NCBI GenBank assembly: GCA_016296505.1
Contig: JAEDJD010000001.1
Location: forward strand, 235,121 to 299,120
From: Oscillospiraceae bacterium
GTDB lineage: Bacteria > Bacillota > Clostridia > Oscillospirales > Ruminococcaceae
Length of the DNA stretch: 64,000 bases
Direction of reading: 5' to 3'
The notes under the pieces were generated by a model. It was not told the DNA's origin and did no database searches. It saw only the letters and a list, made by a program, of their open reading frames with translations. Made by a program: the position numbers and the translations under genes. Of the stretch, positions 7,080 through 15,525 are shown piece after piece (positions within the stretch are counted from its first letter, which is position 1; the number at the start of each line of letters is the position of its first letter).

Positions 7080-8736
7080 TACTGCGGAGCTGATTACGGA
7101 AAACAACAACGGGGATATTCTCCCCGTTGTACTTAATGAGGAGGTACAGCCCGAAGAACAGGAGAAGGCCGAGCTTGATAAGCTCAAAAAAGAACTATTG
7201 GCGGTAACGTATGATGATATACTTAACAGTACTGCACCCTATGAAAAGATACTCACCCTGCCTGATGAATTTGCCGTGTCGCAGTATATCACGGCATTCA
7301 GACAGGTAGCCAAGAAATTCAAGCTGACAGCGGACTTTGACAGCCTTGTAACTCCATATAGGGAAAAGGCATTACGGCAGCTTAAAGAAGCAGAGCATCA
7401 GGAAAAGAAAGAGGAGAAAAGCAAATATCCGAAGTGGTGGGACGGAACACAGGTCAATGAGGACGTATTCTGTACGGAGCTTCTCGCACAGCACACACTG
7501 TACTGCATCAATGGGCTGTTCTATGATATAGACGGCGAGTTCCTTATCTCGGAGCTGAGCAAGGTCATATATGATCGTATCAAGCCTTATGTCATAAAGA
7601 ATGTCGCAGACCGAACCAAACGTCTGGTGGAAGCCATGAAGATAAAGTGCTATCGTCCTGCACCCGAGCCGAATGAAAAGACTATACACCTGAAGAACGG
7701 AACACTGCATCTGTCGCAGGGGCGTTTTGTATTCTCGCAGGGAAAGCAGTTTACTATGAACCGCCTGGGCATTGAATACCGTTCCAATGCACCAAAGCCT
7801 GAACGCTGGCTCAAGTTTGTGCAGGAACTATTGAACGAACAGGACGTTCTGACCTTGCAGGAGTATATGGGGTATCTGCTGATACCGTCCACAAGAGCAC
7901 AGAAAATGCTGATGATCTCAGGCAACGGCGGCGAGGGTAAGTCACGTGTCGGCAAAGTGCTTTTCGAGATGATGGGATATAAGAATTCTGTGAGCGGAAG
8001 TGTATCAGGTCTGGACAACGGACCTGCTGCCCGATTCAACAAGGTCAAGCTCCTCGGAAAGCTCTGCATGATAGATGATGATATGGATATGTCTGCACTT
8101 GAAAAGACAGAGTTCCTCAAACAGCTTATCACAGCGGAGATACCTATGGAGATCGAGCCGAAAGGCAGTCCTTCTTTTCAGGCGTTATTGTACACAAGAG
8201 TAATCGCATTCGGCAACAATCCGATCTCTGCACTTTATGATCGCAGTGAAGGCTTCTTCCGCAGGCAGATGATACTTGTAGCAAAGCCCATTCCGAAAGA
8301 CCGTACAGCAGACAAACATCTGACTGAAAAACTGCTTGCTGAAAAAGAAGGAATATTCCTCTGGTGTATTGAAGGATTGGAGCGCTTGATTGCGAATGAT
8401 TTTGAGTTTACCATAAGCGATCAGGCGAAAGAAAACCTCAGACGCAGCGAGCGTGAGTGCAACAATATCATTCCCTTTATGGAGAGTGAGCATGACTTCA
8501 AGTTTGACGCTTCGGGGCAGATACATTCTCAGGAATTATACTGGGCATATCAGAGCTGGTGCAGGCTCAATAATCTTGATGAACTTTCAAGGCGAACCTT
8601 CTCCGGCTATCTGAAATCTCATGCAGATGATTACGGTATTACTTACTCCGAAAACGCTGTCAACGAGCAGGGCAAGCGAGCGAGAGGTTTCATCGGAATC
8701 AGATACACATACCGACCGCCGACTATCATGTACTAA
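7060..8736 (+). CDS. D5/P4-like DNA primase-helicase
   Basis: A 558-residue replication protein of the phage/plasmid primase family. The C-terminal half is a superfamily 3 helicase: Walker A GNGGEGKS at 288-295, Walker B KLCMIDDDMD near 334-343 and FGNNP in the sensor position. The region before it resembles the D5 N-terminal domain. A C-terminal winged-helix-like segment lies near residues 500-550. It probably lets the element replicate as a circle after excision. It lacks an obvious N-terminal polymerase (AEP) domain. The ATG at 7060 is used; ATGs at 7069 and 7072 are alternatives. Confidence 0.85.
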   Translation: MQEMMNDTAELITENNNGDILPVVLNEEVQPEEQEKAELDKLKKELLAVTYDDILNSTAPYEKILTLPDEFAVSQYITAFRQVAKKFKLTADFDSLVTPYREKALRQLKEAEHQEKKEEKSKYPKWWDGTQVNEDVFCTELLAQHTLYCINGLFYDIDGEFLISELSKVIYDRIKPYVIKNVADRTKRLVEAMKIKCYRPAPEPNEKTIHLKNGTLHLSQGRFVFSQGKQFTMNRLGIEYRSNAPKPERWLKFVQELLNEQDVLTLQEYMGYLLIPSTRAQKMLMISGNGGEGKSRVGKVLFEMMGYKNSVSGSVSGLDNGPAARFNKVKLLGKLCMIDDDMDMSALEKTEFLKQLITAEIPMEIEPKGSPSFQALLYTRVIAFGNNPISALYDRSEGFFRRQMILVAKPIPKDRTADKHLTEKLLAEKEGIFLWCIEGLERLIANDFEFTISDQAKENLRRSERECNNIIPFMESEHDFKFDASGQIHSQELYWAYQSWCRLNNLDELSRRTFSGYLKSHADDYGITYSENAVNEQGKRARGFIGIRYTYRPPTIMY

Positions 8737-9145
8737 AACACATTTTACACGGTACGCTACACGCTTCACAACACACCTTAAAAGAAGAAATATCAGGACT
8801 TACACGCTTACACATTTCTTTTCCTATTATAGATATGGAAAGCATCACAGTTATTTTTTCTTTTTTGATGATGAAAACTTCGGTCAGGTATATTCATGTG
8901 TGTGAAGTGTGTAACCGTGTAGATCGAATAGCTGTCTGAAAAGAAAAATGACATGACAGACAGGCACTGAAATGCCTGGAATTCTCTTCTGAAAAGAGAA
9001 AAATGAAAGTACGCCCACAGGGGCGTTTGGAAGAGTAGCAAGCACGGTATTGTGTGGGTACAAAAACTGAAAACCACACAATACAAAGCTTGTGAGAGGG
9101 ACACCCCTCAGACCCCGAATCTGAATAAAAGAAAGAGAGATTATT
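8737..9145 (+). other. Non-coding region with inverted repeats, candidate oriT
   Basis: No convincing gene occurs in these 409 bases. The right half holds two perfect inverted repeats: ACGCCC/GGGCGT at 9011-9016 and 9021-9026, and GTATTGTGTGG (9047-9057) with CCACACAATAC (9074-9084) around a 16-base loop. They are followed by a C-rich GACACCCCTCAGACCCC segment at about 9100-9116. A position just upstream of a mobC-like gene with such repeats is typical of a transfer origin. The nick site cannot be assigned. Confidence 0.5.
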
Positions 9146-9508
9146 ATGAGAAGAAAAACGAATAAACAGCAGAAAAATAAGCGTGACATTTTCCTGAAAA
9201 TCAGGGTCACCGAGGAAGAGCTTGAAGCATTCAAGCGCAAGTATAAAAGCAGCGGGATGCGAACTTTTTCAGGTTTTGTAAGAGCTATGTTGTTGGACGG
9301 TTATATCGTTCATTTCAATGAAGATAAACTTCATGAAATATACCGTCTTGCAACTTCCATTTCCAACAATATCAATCAGATCATTGTTCAGGTTAGTCGC
9401 AACGATAATTCTTTCGATAGCGACTTTGCTGAGATCAAAGAGAAGATGGCGCAGATATGGCAACCGCTGAACTTTTTTACCTGTAAAGTTTTGCAGCTTA
9501 GGCACTGA
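9146..9508 (+). CDS. mobC: MobC-like relaxosome accessory protein
   Basis: The 120-residue basic protein resembles MobC-type mobilization proteins, which bind oriT and help the relaxase. It has a lysine-rich N-terminus, a ribbon-helix-helix-like segment (IFLKIRVTEEELEAF) and the region FSGFVRAMLLDG. The later helix SISNNINQI is also typical. The family-like part runs to about IKEKMAQIWQ, after which the last 14 residues look unrelated. No relaxase gene follows, although it normally overlaps or abuts mobC. A deletion at the 3' end of mobC may have removed it. The gene would then depend on a relaxase in trans. Confidence 0.75.
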   Translation: MRRKTNKQQKNKRDIFLKIRVTEEELEAFKRKYKSSGMRTFSGFVRAMLLDGYIVHFNEDKLHEIYRLATSISNNINQIIVQVSRNDNSFDSDFAEIKEKMAQIWQPLNFFTCKVLQLRH

Positions 9509-9591
9509 AAGAATACAATGCGCACTGCACTGGATTTTATCTTCTTTTTGCTGCGCTCTTCACAAAAATAATTACAATCATTCCGCAGAGC

Positions 9592-9620
9592 TGGACTCTG
9601 GAATATTTATCCGCTATAAT
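9592..9620 (+). promoter_or_regulatory. Promoter of the small gene at 9654
   Basis: TGGACT (9592-9597) and TATAAT (9615-9620) are spaced by 17 bases, 33 bases before the start codon. Confidence 0.55.
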
Positions 9621-9653
9621 GGATTCACAACAATATTTTATGGAGGCGATTTT

Positions 9654-9866
9654 ATGTTTAGAATACCCGAACTCGCAATGCCGAGAACACGCACCGTCAC
9701 TACCATCTGCAACGGCAAGAAAGAGATATGGGACGATCGTGAGGAAGCACAGAATTTCTTTCTCAGACAGATGATGACTACCGAGGGTGAGGAACGTGAC
9801 CGAGCAGAGTGCGTTTACATTCAGCTTATACACGGGCTGGAGGAATGTTCAGATGAGGATGAATAA
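9654..9866 (+). CDS. Small acidic protein of unknown function
   Basis: A 70-residue product with an acidic C-terminus (EECSDEDE). It has its own promoter, a good TGGAGGCGA ribosome site and a terminator behind it, which supports a real gene. I do not recognise a domain. Its place between mobC and the defence cargo suggests a mobile-element accessory protein. Confidence 0.6.
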   Translation: MFRIPELAMPRTRTVTTICNGKKEIWDDREEAQNFFLRQMMTTEGEERDRAECVYIQLIHGLEECSDEDE

Positions 9867-9882
9867 TATATAATGAATATAT

Positions 9883-9915
9883 AATGGAGCGTTGCCTTAG
9901 TGGTAACGCTCCATT
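9883..9915. terminator. Bidirectional terminator between convergent genes
   Basis: AATGGAGCGTT (9883-9893) pairs perfectly with AACGCTCCATT (9905-9915). It can end both the small plus-strand gene and the minus-strand defence operon. Confidence 0.8.
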
Positions 9916-9919
9916 GTTT

Positions 9920-10327
9920 CTAAATATGTGTTATTATGATTATTACTGTACAAGCAATCGTCAATGGAAAATAAAACCAAAATTCAGTTTTCGACTTTAA
10001 ACATGACCAAAAACTATTTGTTTTACTCCCAAACTCTGTTGTAGTTGCTTTCATGGAAAAATCAATGCCAGTTTCTGCGGTTTGTCTTATTTTATCATAC
10101 AAAGCCCTGTATAATCGTTCTTGAAGAAGATAATAAGAATCTAATGCCCAAAAGGCAATTACTGGGATATATACGATTATAAAATAAAGCTTATTTGTAT
10201 CCTTACTCGCCAGTGCAAAAATACCTGCTATTAAGGTAACTGCCCATCCTTTCAGCATAAAGGAATTGCTCGCCATACGAGTTATAACGTCTTGTATCAT
10301 TTGTAGATGTTGCATTTTCTTCTCCAT
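9920..10327 (-). CDS. Small multi-pass membrane protein paired with TIR proteins (copy 2)
   Basis: The 135-residue product is the paralogue of the protein at 3555-3971: it shares the identical MASNSFMLKGWAVTL block, a nearly identical LDSYYLLQERLYR segment and the same three-span layout (about 26-42, 48-66 and 110-132). The ATG at 10327 has AGAGGT six bases before it; the ATG at 10333 abuts that site, so 10327 is preferred. It is the last gene of the minus-strand defence operon, 15 bases after the ThsB-like gene. A role as the membrane effector of a TIR signalling system is likely but unproven. No macro, SLOG or SIR2 domain is present in it. Confidence 0.75.
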   Translation of the reverse strand: MEKKMQHLQMIQDVITRMASNSFMLKGWAVTLIAGIFALASKDTNKLYFIIVYIPVIAFWALDSYYLLQERLYRALYDKIRQTAETGIDFSMKATTTEFGSKTNSFWSCLKSKTEFWFYFPLTIACTVIIIITHI

Positions 10328-10342
10328 AGCCATACCTCTTTT

Positions 10343-10834
10343 TTACTTATTATGTGATCTTGCAGCATTTTCTATCCATGTGCCAAGATTCGCATATCCA
10401 TTATCGTAAGTATAATCATAAATTCCATCACATACGTTATCAAAATATGCGGGAGAACCATCATTATAATAACCTATAACAGTATGAGGATTTCCTTTCA
10501 TGGAGCCCTTTTGCGTTATCATATCTCTAATGTTGTGGATATAAACACCTATAACGCCATTTCCTCTTTTGAGACTTTCACATATTTCATACTGTACAAA
10601 CGGTCGGTTCAAAGTTTCGCTTCCAATTAAAACTACAGTTACAGAAGTACCATTCAACTGATTGTCAATCCAATTGTGAACCGCTGTTTCACCTGTACGT
10701 TTTATTTTTTCAAATTCTGCTTTATCAACAAATCCAGCAGCTTCTTTTCTTTGTGTGACCCAACTGTTCCTAACAGTCATAGATCTATTAATGTCATTAT
10801 CATAATGAAAACTGAAAAAAACTCTGCGTGCCAT
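10343..10834 (-). CDS. ThsB-like TIR protein (DUF1863/MTH538 family)
   Basis: The 163-residue protein begins RVFFSFHYDNDINRS, followed by VRNSWVT and the block TSVTVVLIGSETLNRPFVQYEI. This is the pattern of the TIR-like family to which Thoeris ThsB belongs. Glu83 in QYEI fits the catalytic position. In Thoeris, ThsB senses phage and makes an ADP-ribose-based signal that activates a ThsA effector. No canonical ThsA (SIR2-SLOG, or membrane-macro) lies near. Instead the next gene encodes a small membrane protein, so this could be a variant with a different effector. AAGGAGG precedes the ATG. Confidence 0.85.
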   Translation of the reverse strand: MARRVFFSFHYDNDINRSMTVRNSWVTQRKEAAGFVDKAEFEKIKRTGETAVHNWIDNQLNGTSVTVVLIGSETLNRPFVQYEICESLKRGNGVIGVYIHNIRDMITQKGSMKGNPHTVIGYYNDGSPAYFDNVCDGIYDYTYDNGYANLGTWIENAARSHNK

Positions 10835-10846
10835 ATTAGAGCCTCC

Positions 10847-11437
10847 TTAATAAATTCTACCTTTGGACAGCCACTGCTTTAAAGAACAATATATATTCTT
10901 TTCATCCGTAGGCTTAACGACATAGTATCCTCTTTCAATTTTTTGCCCGTTACTATATTTCTCAGTACCGTCAGAAAATTCAATGTAAGGGTATATTCGC
11001 ATATACTCGTTTCCTTTGTACTGAAAATCGTATGCCCCTTTTGGCTTCAACGGAAAAATTGCAATCTTATCTGGATATTTATTTGCATCTCCAAATCCTA
11101 ATTCCCAATTACACCATTTTGATTCAATCGCACCATTTGTGGCAAGAAGAATAAATCTATCACATTTCCGAATTCTATCCTTAAGATTAACTGCTGTTTC
11201 TGCTGAAGTTGTTATCGGCATAGAAGAATCCTTACTATCAATATAAACCTTTACTTGATATTCATCCTCTAAAAAGCCAAGTACGCCCTGTAAATCTTCA
11301 ACATCATCATGTCTATGTGAAATGAACACAGTGGTTTTAGATGAAAACTGAGAGTGCTCTAATATTGGAGAAGTAGCACTATTCAAAGATCTCTTAGAGT
11401 ACCTGTCAAAAGCACCTTGCTCAAATATTTTGCTCAT
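10847..11437 (-). CDS. TIR-domain protein
   Basis: A 196-residue protein with a TIR domain from about residue 35 (TTVFISHRHDDVEDLQGVLGF). It has the strand KVYIDSKD and the catalytic-type motif KWCNWELGFG, where Glu112 matches the NADase glutamate. The first 34 residues are a short polar extension. It sits between the restriction enzyme gene and the ThsB-like gene with 7 and 12 base gaps, so it is co-transcribed. Having two different TIR enzymes next to one membrane partner is unusual. GGAGGA precedes the ATG. Confidence 0.83.
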   Translation of the reverse strand: MSKIFEQGAFDRYSKRSLNSATSPILEHSQFSSKTTVFISHRHDDVEDLQGVLGFLEDEYQVKVYIDSKDSSMPITTSAETAVNLKDRIRKCDRFILLATNGAIESKWCNWELGFGDANKYPDKIAIFPLKPKGAYDFQYKGNEYMRIYPYIEFSDGTEKYSNGQKIERGYYVVKPTDEKNIYCSLKQWLSKGRIY

Positions 11438-11444
11438 AAATCAA

Positions 11445-13151
11445 TCATCCTCCACAAACTATATTTGATCGCTCATTTACTACATTTTCAATATACTTCA
11501 TCCAAGCCGGAGCCTCAAGGTTATCACGCTCCGTCTCGCACTGGAGTATCAAATCCCTCAGATGTTCAGGACGAGCCTGCTTGCCCTCAAACATAGAAAC
11601 GAAGTGCCTGCGGAACTGCTCCAAAGAAAGGGGGACAATATCAAGTCTCTGCTTAACATCGCCTTTGGCATACCAGATACCGTGGCGGAATGTTTCAGCG
11701 GTGTTGGTATCAATTCTTATTGCCAGGAAAAGCCCATACACAGGCTTGTCATAGTTCAATACAGCATCGGAAACATGACGGCGGACGGGCTCGCCTTCCA
11801 TTGCTTCCTGTCTGGAAGATGTGGACATCGTAACCTCTGTCAATATCATGAAGTCCTCAAATTCGCAGTAAAGATCGCCTTTACCACCGCCTGCTGCGGT
11901 TACGGGCAAAAAGTCTGCGTCAAGTCTGAAACCACGAACCTCATAAGGCTTGTTCACCATATGATCTATCGCAAGTGCAGCTCTCCAAAGTGTCCACTCG
12001 AAATATGCAGGAGTCTCGTCTTTCGGTATTTCAATAGCATTATCTTCATCGTAAACGAGCTTTCCGCCGCCCTTTATCAATAGTGACATATAATCGGCGA
12101 TTTCCTGCCACTGATTGCACTGATCGTTAGCATACTGTATCTCGTCTGTTTTGGCGAGAGTATCCTCCAGGCGCTGTCTTGCTATATTGATCTCGGCAGG
12201 AGTATCAAGAGGCAGATCGGAAATATCATAAACGATATGACGCTCCTTCATCTGCTTTTTAAGATCTTCAAGCAGAGTTTTAGCCACATCAAGATTATCT
12301 GTCGGCAGAGAAGCTCCGGAGCAGAGCTTCTTATATGCTTCCATAAGCGGCTCCGATGTTGCTGTGCTTTTTGCGAGTTTTTCTGCGAGCAGATGCTTTG
12401 CAGGCACAATCATAATACCTCTGCCTTTACGCTGAAACATACCAGAAATACGCAGATAACGCATATTCATATCGCAGTAATCGGTGAAGTTTTCGGATTT
12501 CTTATCGTAATACTTGCCGCGCTCTTTGATCTCGTTTTTGTCAAATGTACGCTTTGCAGGTGCTTTCGCTCTGCGCTGTCTGAGATCAAGAATGTGATCA
12601 ACAACTTCTGAGAGACCATAGCTTGGATTAGTTGTATGTCCCCATAAAGCAAATTCGATACGGCTCATTTCCGTAGAACCTGTCCGTTTTTCCAGTTCCA
12701 ACATGATAGCAAGCATCCAGCGGAGCGGAGAGAAATATGTTGTTTTATCAGGCATTTCAAATTGCTCAACACTCATGGCTCTGAGAAAACACTCCTGAAC
12801 CGCTGGAAAAGTATCAGCTTTCAGAAAAGTTCTGCCGAACGGAGTTATCTCGTCCATAGCTCCGAGATCGTCCTGATTGCCGTCCTTTTTTCCGACTTGT
12901 GGATAGATATAGCCGTTCTTCGCAAACATCAAACGCCATTTACGGGCATGACTGCCTGATTCGTCCTTGCCGCTTTCATTTTGAATAATGCCCTCTTTAT
13001 TCAGCAGATTCATAAAGCCGATTTCATTATCTCTACCGTGCAGTTTGCCGACAAAGGCAGATTTGGCATATACTGCAAGACCTTCCTGTATTCTGTTAGG
13101 ATTTCTCAGACCTGTATTACCAACAAGCCAAATCTTTATGTTTTCTTCCAT
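11445..13151 (-). CDS. AlwI-family type II restriction endonuclease
   Basis: The 568-residue protein resembles AlwI-type enzymes, which recognise the asymmetric site GGATC and cut outside it. The C-terminal half holds a PD-(D/E)XK-like core: an Asp in GGGKGDLYCEF and the strand ILTEVTMSTSSRQ. The ATG at 13151 with GGAG before it is chosen over an in-frame TTG at 13169. It follows the fused methyltransferase by 14 bases on the same transcript. The GGATC specificity is an inference from family and from the Dam-like partner. The product is full length with no frameshift seen. Confidence 0.8.
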   Translation of the reverse strand: MEENIKIWLVGNTGLRNPNRIQEGLAVYAKSAFVGKLHGRDNEIGFMNLLNKEGIIQNESGKDESGSHARKWRLMFAKNGYIYPQVGKKDGNQDDLGAMDEITPFGRTFLKADTFPAVQECFLRAMSVEQFEMPDKTTYFSPLRWMLAIMLELEKRTGSTEMSRIEFALWGHTTNPSYGLSEVVDHILDLRQRRAKAPAKRTFDKNEIKERGKYYDKKSENFTDYCDMNMRYLRISGMFQRKGRGIMIVPAKHLLAEKLAKSTATSEPLMEAYKKLCSGASLPTDNLDVAKTLLEDLKKQMKERHIVYDISDLPLDTPAEINIARQRLEDTLAKTDEIQYANDQCNQWQEIADYMSLLIKGGGKLVYDEDNAIEIPKDETPAYFEWTLWRAALAIDHMVNKPYEVRGFRLDADFLPVTAAGGGKGDLYCEFEDFMILTEVTMSTSSRQEAMEGEPVRRHVSDAVLNYDKPVYGLFLAIRIDTNTAETFRHGIWYAKGDVKQRLDIVPLSLEQFRRHFVSMFEGKQARPEHLRDLILQCETERDNLEAPAWMKYIENVVNERSNIVCGG

Positions 13152-13165
13152 AATGTATTCTCCTA

Positions 13166-15046
13166 TCAATACCCTACAAATAGGTATTCCTGAACGGAGT
13201 TTCTATGTGTTTTTGCATCAGCCTGATTGCCGAACGCATATTTATAGTCTACGGGAACCACTTCAACGTGTTCCTTGTATTTCTTCATCAATGCTACCAT
13301 ATCCTCTTGTGTAGGCAAGCTGTTGGAGGAGTATGAAACAATAAGGATACTGTCGGAGAATTTGCTAAACAGCTTATCGAAGGCTTCATATGCACCATTT
13401 TTCGTTGAAAAAGGTGTAGGATATGATTTGAATTTCTTAGTCTTTGTGTGTTCCTGGATTTCTACACCTTTCCAATCACGGGCAAGTCCCTCGATAAAAT
13501 GGTATCTCCGCACATATTCATTGTCCGATAACGGCGAATAGTATGGAGGATCTATATATACAAGATCGGGCTTTTCAACCTCTAAAGCCATTGCATCGCC
13601 ATTTACAGACTTATTCGTCTTATGATTATCAAAGACAGCATTATTAACCGCTTCCACAGCTTCAAGAAACTGTTGCGACAGCGTTTTCTGCAAGTCTTTT
13701 CGACCGTCATCATACCTATGACCCGTATATGTAAAAATACCACGAGGTCTTTTCTTCGTGCAGGCACGGATAAGAGCTGTCATCGCAATAGCTTTCTTAT
13801 ACTGATCGTCCATAGCCGATATGTTTGCTCTGAGTATATCAATCAGCTCGTTTTCCTCATCGGTATAATACAAATCCTTAAATGTATCAGATACGAAATG
13901 ATCTACTTCTCCTTGCTTTATCAATAGCTTCTCCACTTCTGCAATGGGGAGTGTTACGGTATTATTCTCAACCATAGCTTTTGTAAATGTCGCTGACATA
14001 GCCATATAATCGTTGCTGATTACAGTTTTACCATGAGATTTGAACATATATCCTACAATACCCGAACCCGAAAAAAGATCAACTACGGTATCAAATTCAA
14101 AGCGTGAAGCGACATTCCATATTTCACCGAGCAGTTTCCTCTTGGAACCCATAAAGCGAGTCGGCGGATATAACGACACCTGATCGGAGAGAGGTTCACT
14201 CTTAACCTTCTTTTTCTTTTCAGGCGGTATAGTTACGATAACATCTTCGCCTTTTCGGGTATCGCCATGACAGGAGATGTGCCGTTTTGTTTGAATGACC
14301 TCTATCTTGTACTGCTCATAAAGCTGGTGAACAAGGGAATGATTGGAATTAGTGAGGATAACGTAGCATCCACGCTCATGAAGCGTACCGATCATTTTGG
14401 CAAGCTCAACATGATCGTCCTCATAAAACTGTTCCTTGGTATATCTCTTGAAATCAGAGTTTTCGGATATTGGGAGATAAGGCGGATCCAAAAATACAAA
14501 ATCGCCCGGCTGAGCATAGTGTTCAAGAACAAGTATATAATCACCGCAGAGAATATTCGCCTTACGAAGTGCTTCGGAAGCAAGTCGCAGAGCATCAATA
14601 TCACATATCTTTGGATTCTTATACTTGCCAAACGGAGTATTGAACTGCCCACTCCTGTTCACACGGTACAAGCCGTTGAAACAAGTTTTATTCAGATATA
14701 TTGTTCTTGCAGCGGCTTCTGCTTTCGGAAGTGTCTGCCAGTCAAGAGAACGAACCTCATAAAACATCTCGCTTGTATTCTCATATTTCTGCAAGCACTC
14801 GATAACATCATCAACATGATGTGCGACCTGGATATACATATTTATCAGCTCAGGGTTGCTATCAGCTATGATAGCATTCTCAGGCTTCAAAGAAAAGAAT
14901 AAGGCTCCGCCGCCGAAAAAAGGCTCTATATATCTGCCGTATGTTTTCGGAACTCTCGGCATAAGCTCACCAAGCATCTGCGTTTTACCGCCAGCCCACT
15001 TCAGAATAGGCTTTGCCACAGGAGCCTTTGTTGTTTTAACGCTCAT
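13166..15046 (-). CDS. Fused double adenine-N6 DNA methyltransferase (Dam-like plus second MTase)
   Basis: This 626-residue protein contains two methyltransferase domains. The N-terminal half is Dam-like, with KWAGGK near residue 16, the AdoMet-binding motif EPFFGGGALFF near 41 and DPPY near 180. The C-terminal half has its own AdoMet motif DLFSGSGIVGYMF near 310 and DPPYYSP near 500, of the class-alpha adenine methylase type. Two active centres in one chain are known from M.FokI, where each domain methylates one strand of an asymmetric site. That fits an AlwI-like partner enzyme. The ATG at 15046 with AAAGGA is preferred to a TTG at 15064 that overlaps the controller gene. Confidence 0.88.
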   Translation of the reverse strand: MSVKTTKAPVAKPILKWAGGKTQMLGELMPRVPKTYGRYIEPFFGGGALFFSLKPENAIIADSNPELINMYIQVAHHVDDVIECLQKYENTSEMFYEVRSLDWQTLPKAEAAARTIYLNKTCFNGLYRVNRSGQFNTPFGKYKNPKICDIDALRLASEALRKANILCGDYILVLEHYAQPGDFVFLDPPYLPISENSDFKRYTKEQFYEDDHVELAKMIGTLHERGCYVILTNSNHSLVHQLYEQYKIEVIQTKRHISCHGDTRKGEDVIVTIPPEKKKKVKSEPLSDQVSLYPPTRFMGSKRKLLGEIWNVASRFEFDTVVDLFSGSGIVGYMFKSHGKTVISNDYMAMSATFTKAMVENNTVTLPIAEVEKLLIKQGEVDHFVSDTFKDLYYTDEENELIDILRANISAMDDQYKKAIAMTALIRACTKKRPRGIFTYTGHRYDDGRKDLQKTLSQQFLEAVEAVNNAVFDNHKTNKSVNGDAMALEVEKPDLVYIDPPYYSPLSDNEYVRRYHFIEGLARDWKGVEIQEHTKTKKFKSYPTPFSTKNGAYEAFDKLFSKFSDSILIVSYSSNSLPTQEDMVALMKKYKEHVEVVPVDYKYAFGNQADAKTHRNSVQEYLFVGY

Positions 15047-15060
15047 CACTCTGCATCCTT

Positions 15061-15273
15061 TCAATCAGCCGTTTCAGGCACCATTTCCATAATATCTCCA
15101 ATATCGCATTGCAGAGCATTGCATATCTTAACAAGCACATCCGTTGTAACATTCTCATTCTTGCCGAGCTTTGCCATAGAAGCATGACTGATTCCCGCTG
15201 CAACACAAAGGTCTTTTTTCTTCATGTCCTTATCTATCAGCATCTTCCACAGCTTTTTATAACTTATCGCCAT
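15061..15273 (-). CDS. Xre-type controller protein of the restriction-modification operon
   Basis: A 70-residue helix-turn-helix protein (KKDLCVAAGISHASMAKLGK recognition region) that ends just before the methyltransferase start. Small Cro/CI-like C proteins time expression of restriction against methylation genes. A perfect 9-bp inverted repeat lies 37 bases upstream of its start and is a likely binding site. The C-terminal end is acidic. Confidence 0.8.
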   Translation of the reverse strand: MAISYKKLWKMLIDKDMKKKDLCVAAGISHASMAKLGKNENVTTDVLVKICNALQCDIGDIMEMVPETAD

Positions 15274-15309
15274 TAGGGCAACACTCCATATTCTGAACTA
15301 ATTGTCAAT

Positions 15310-15334
15310 GATTGCAGAACTAAAATCTGCAATC
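15310..15334 (-). promoter_or_regulatory. Candidate operator (C-box) upstream of the R-M operon
   Basis: GATTGCAGA (15310-15318) and TCTGCAATC (15326-15334) form a perfect inverted repeat with a 7-base spacer. It lies between the controller gene and a minus-strand promoter: TATAAT near 15350 read on the minus strand, with TTGAAA 17 bases upstream. The position suits autoregulation by the controller protein. Confidence 0.6.
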
Positions 15335-15434
15335 GCTGAATTAATTATATTATACCATACCTTTAGTGAGTTTTCAAGTGTTTGCGTAGAAAACTCAATT
15401 TTCTTTTTTATTTTTTACAAAGAAAACAGCTGGA

Positions 15435-15463
15435 TTGACTAAACTGTATTAATGTGTTATAAT
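15435..15463 (+). promoter_or_regulatory. Promoter of the Abi_C gene
   Basis: TTGACT (15435-15440) and TATAAT (15458-15463) are spaced by 17 bases, upstream of the start at 15526. Confidence 0.75.
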
Positions 15464-15525
15464 ACTCTATGGAATTATAGGCATATGCTGATACTATATA
15501 ACGTATGTCAATGGAGGTGTGATAC

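Noticed and set aside
8808..9240. Minus-strand open frames in the region before mobC
   Set aside because: They overlap the inverted repeats and mobC and are rich in Phe, Ser and Cys without a start signal.
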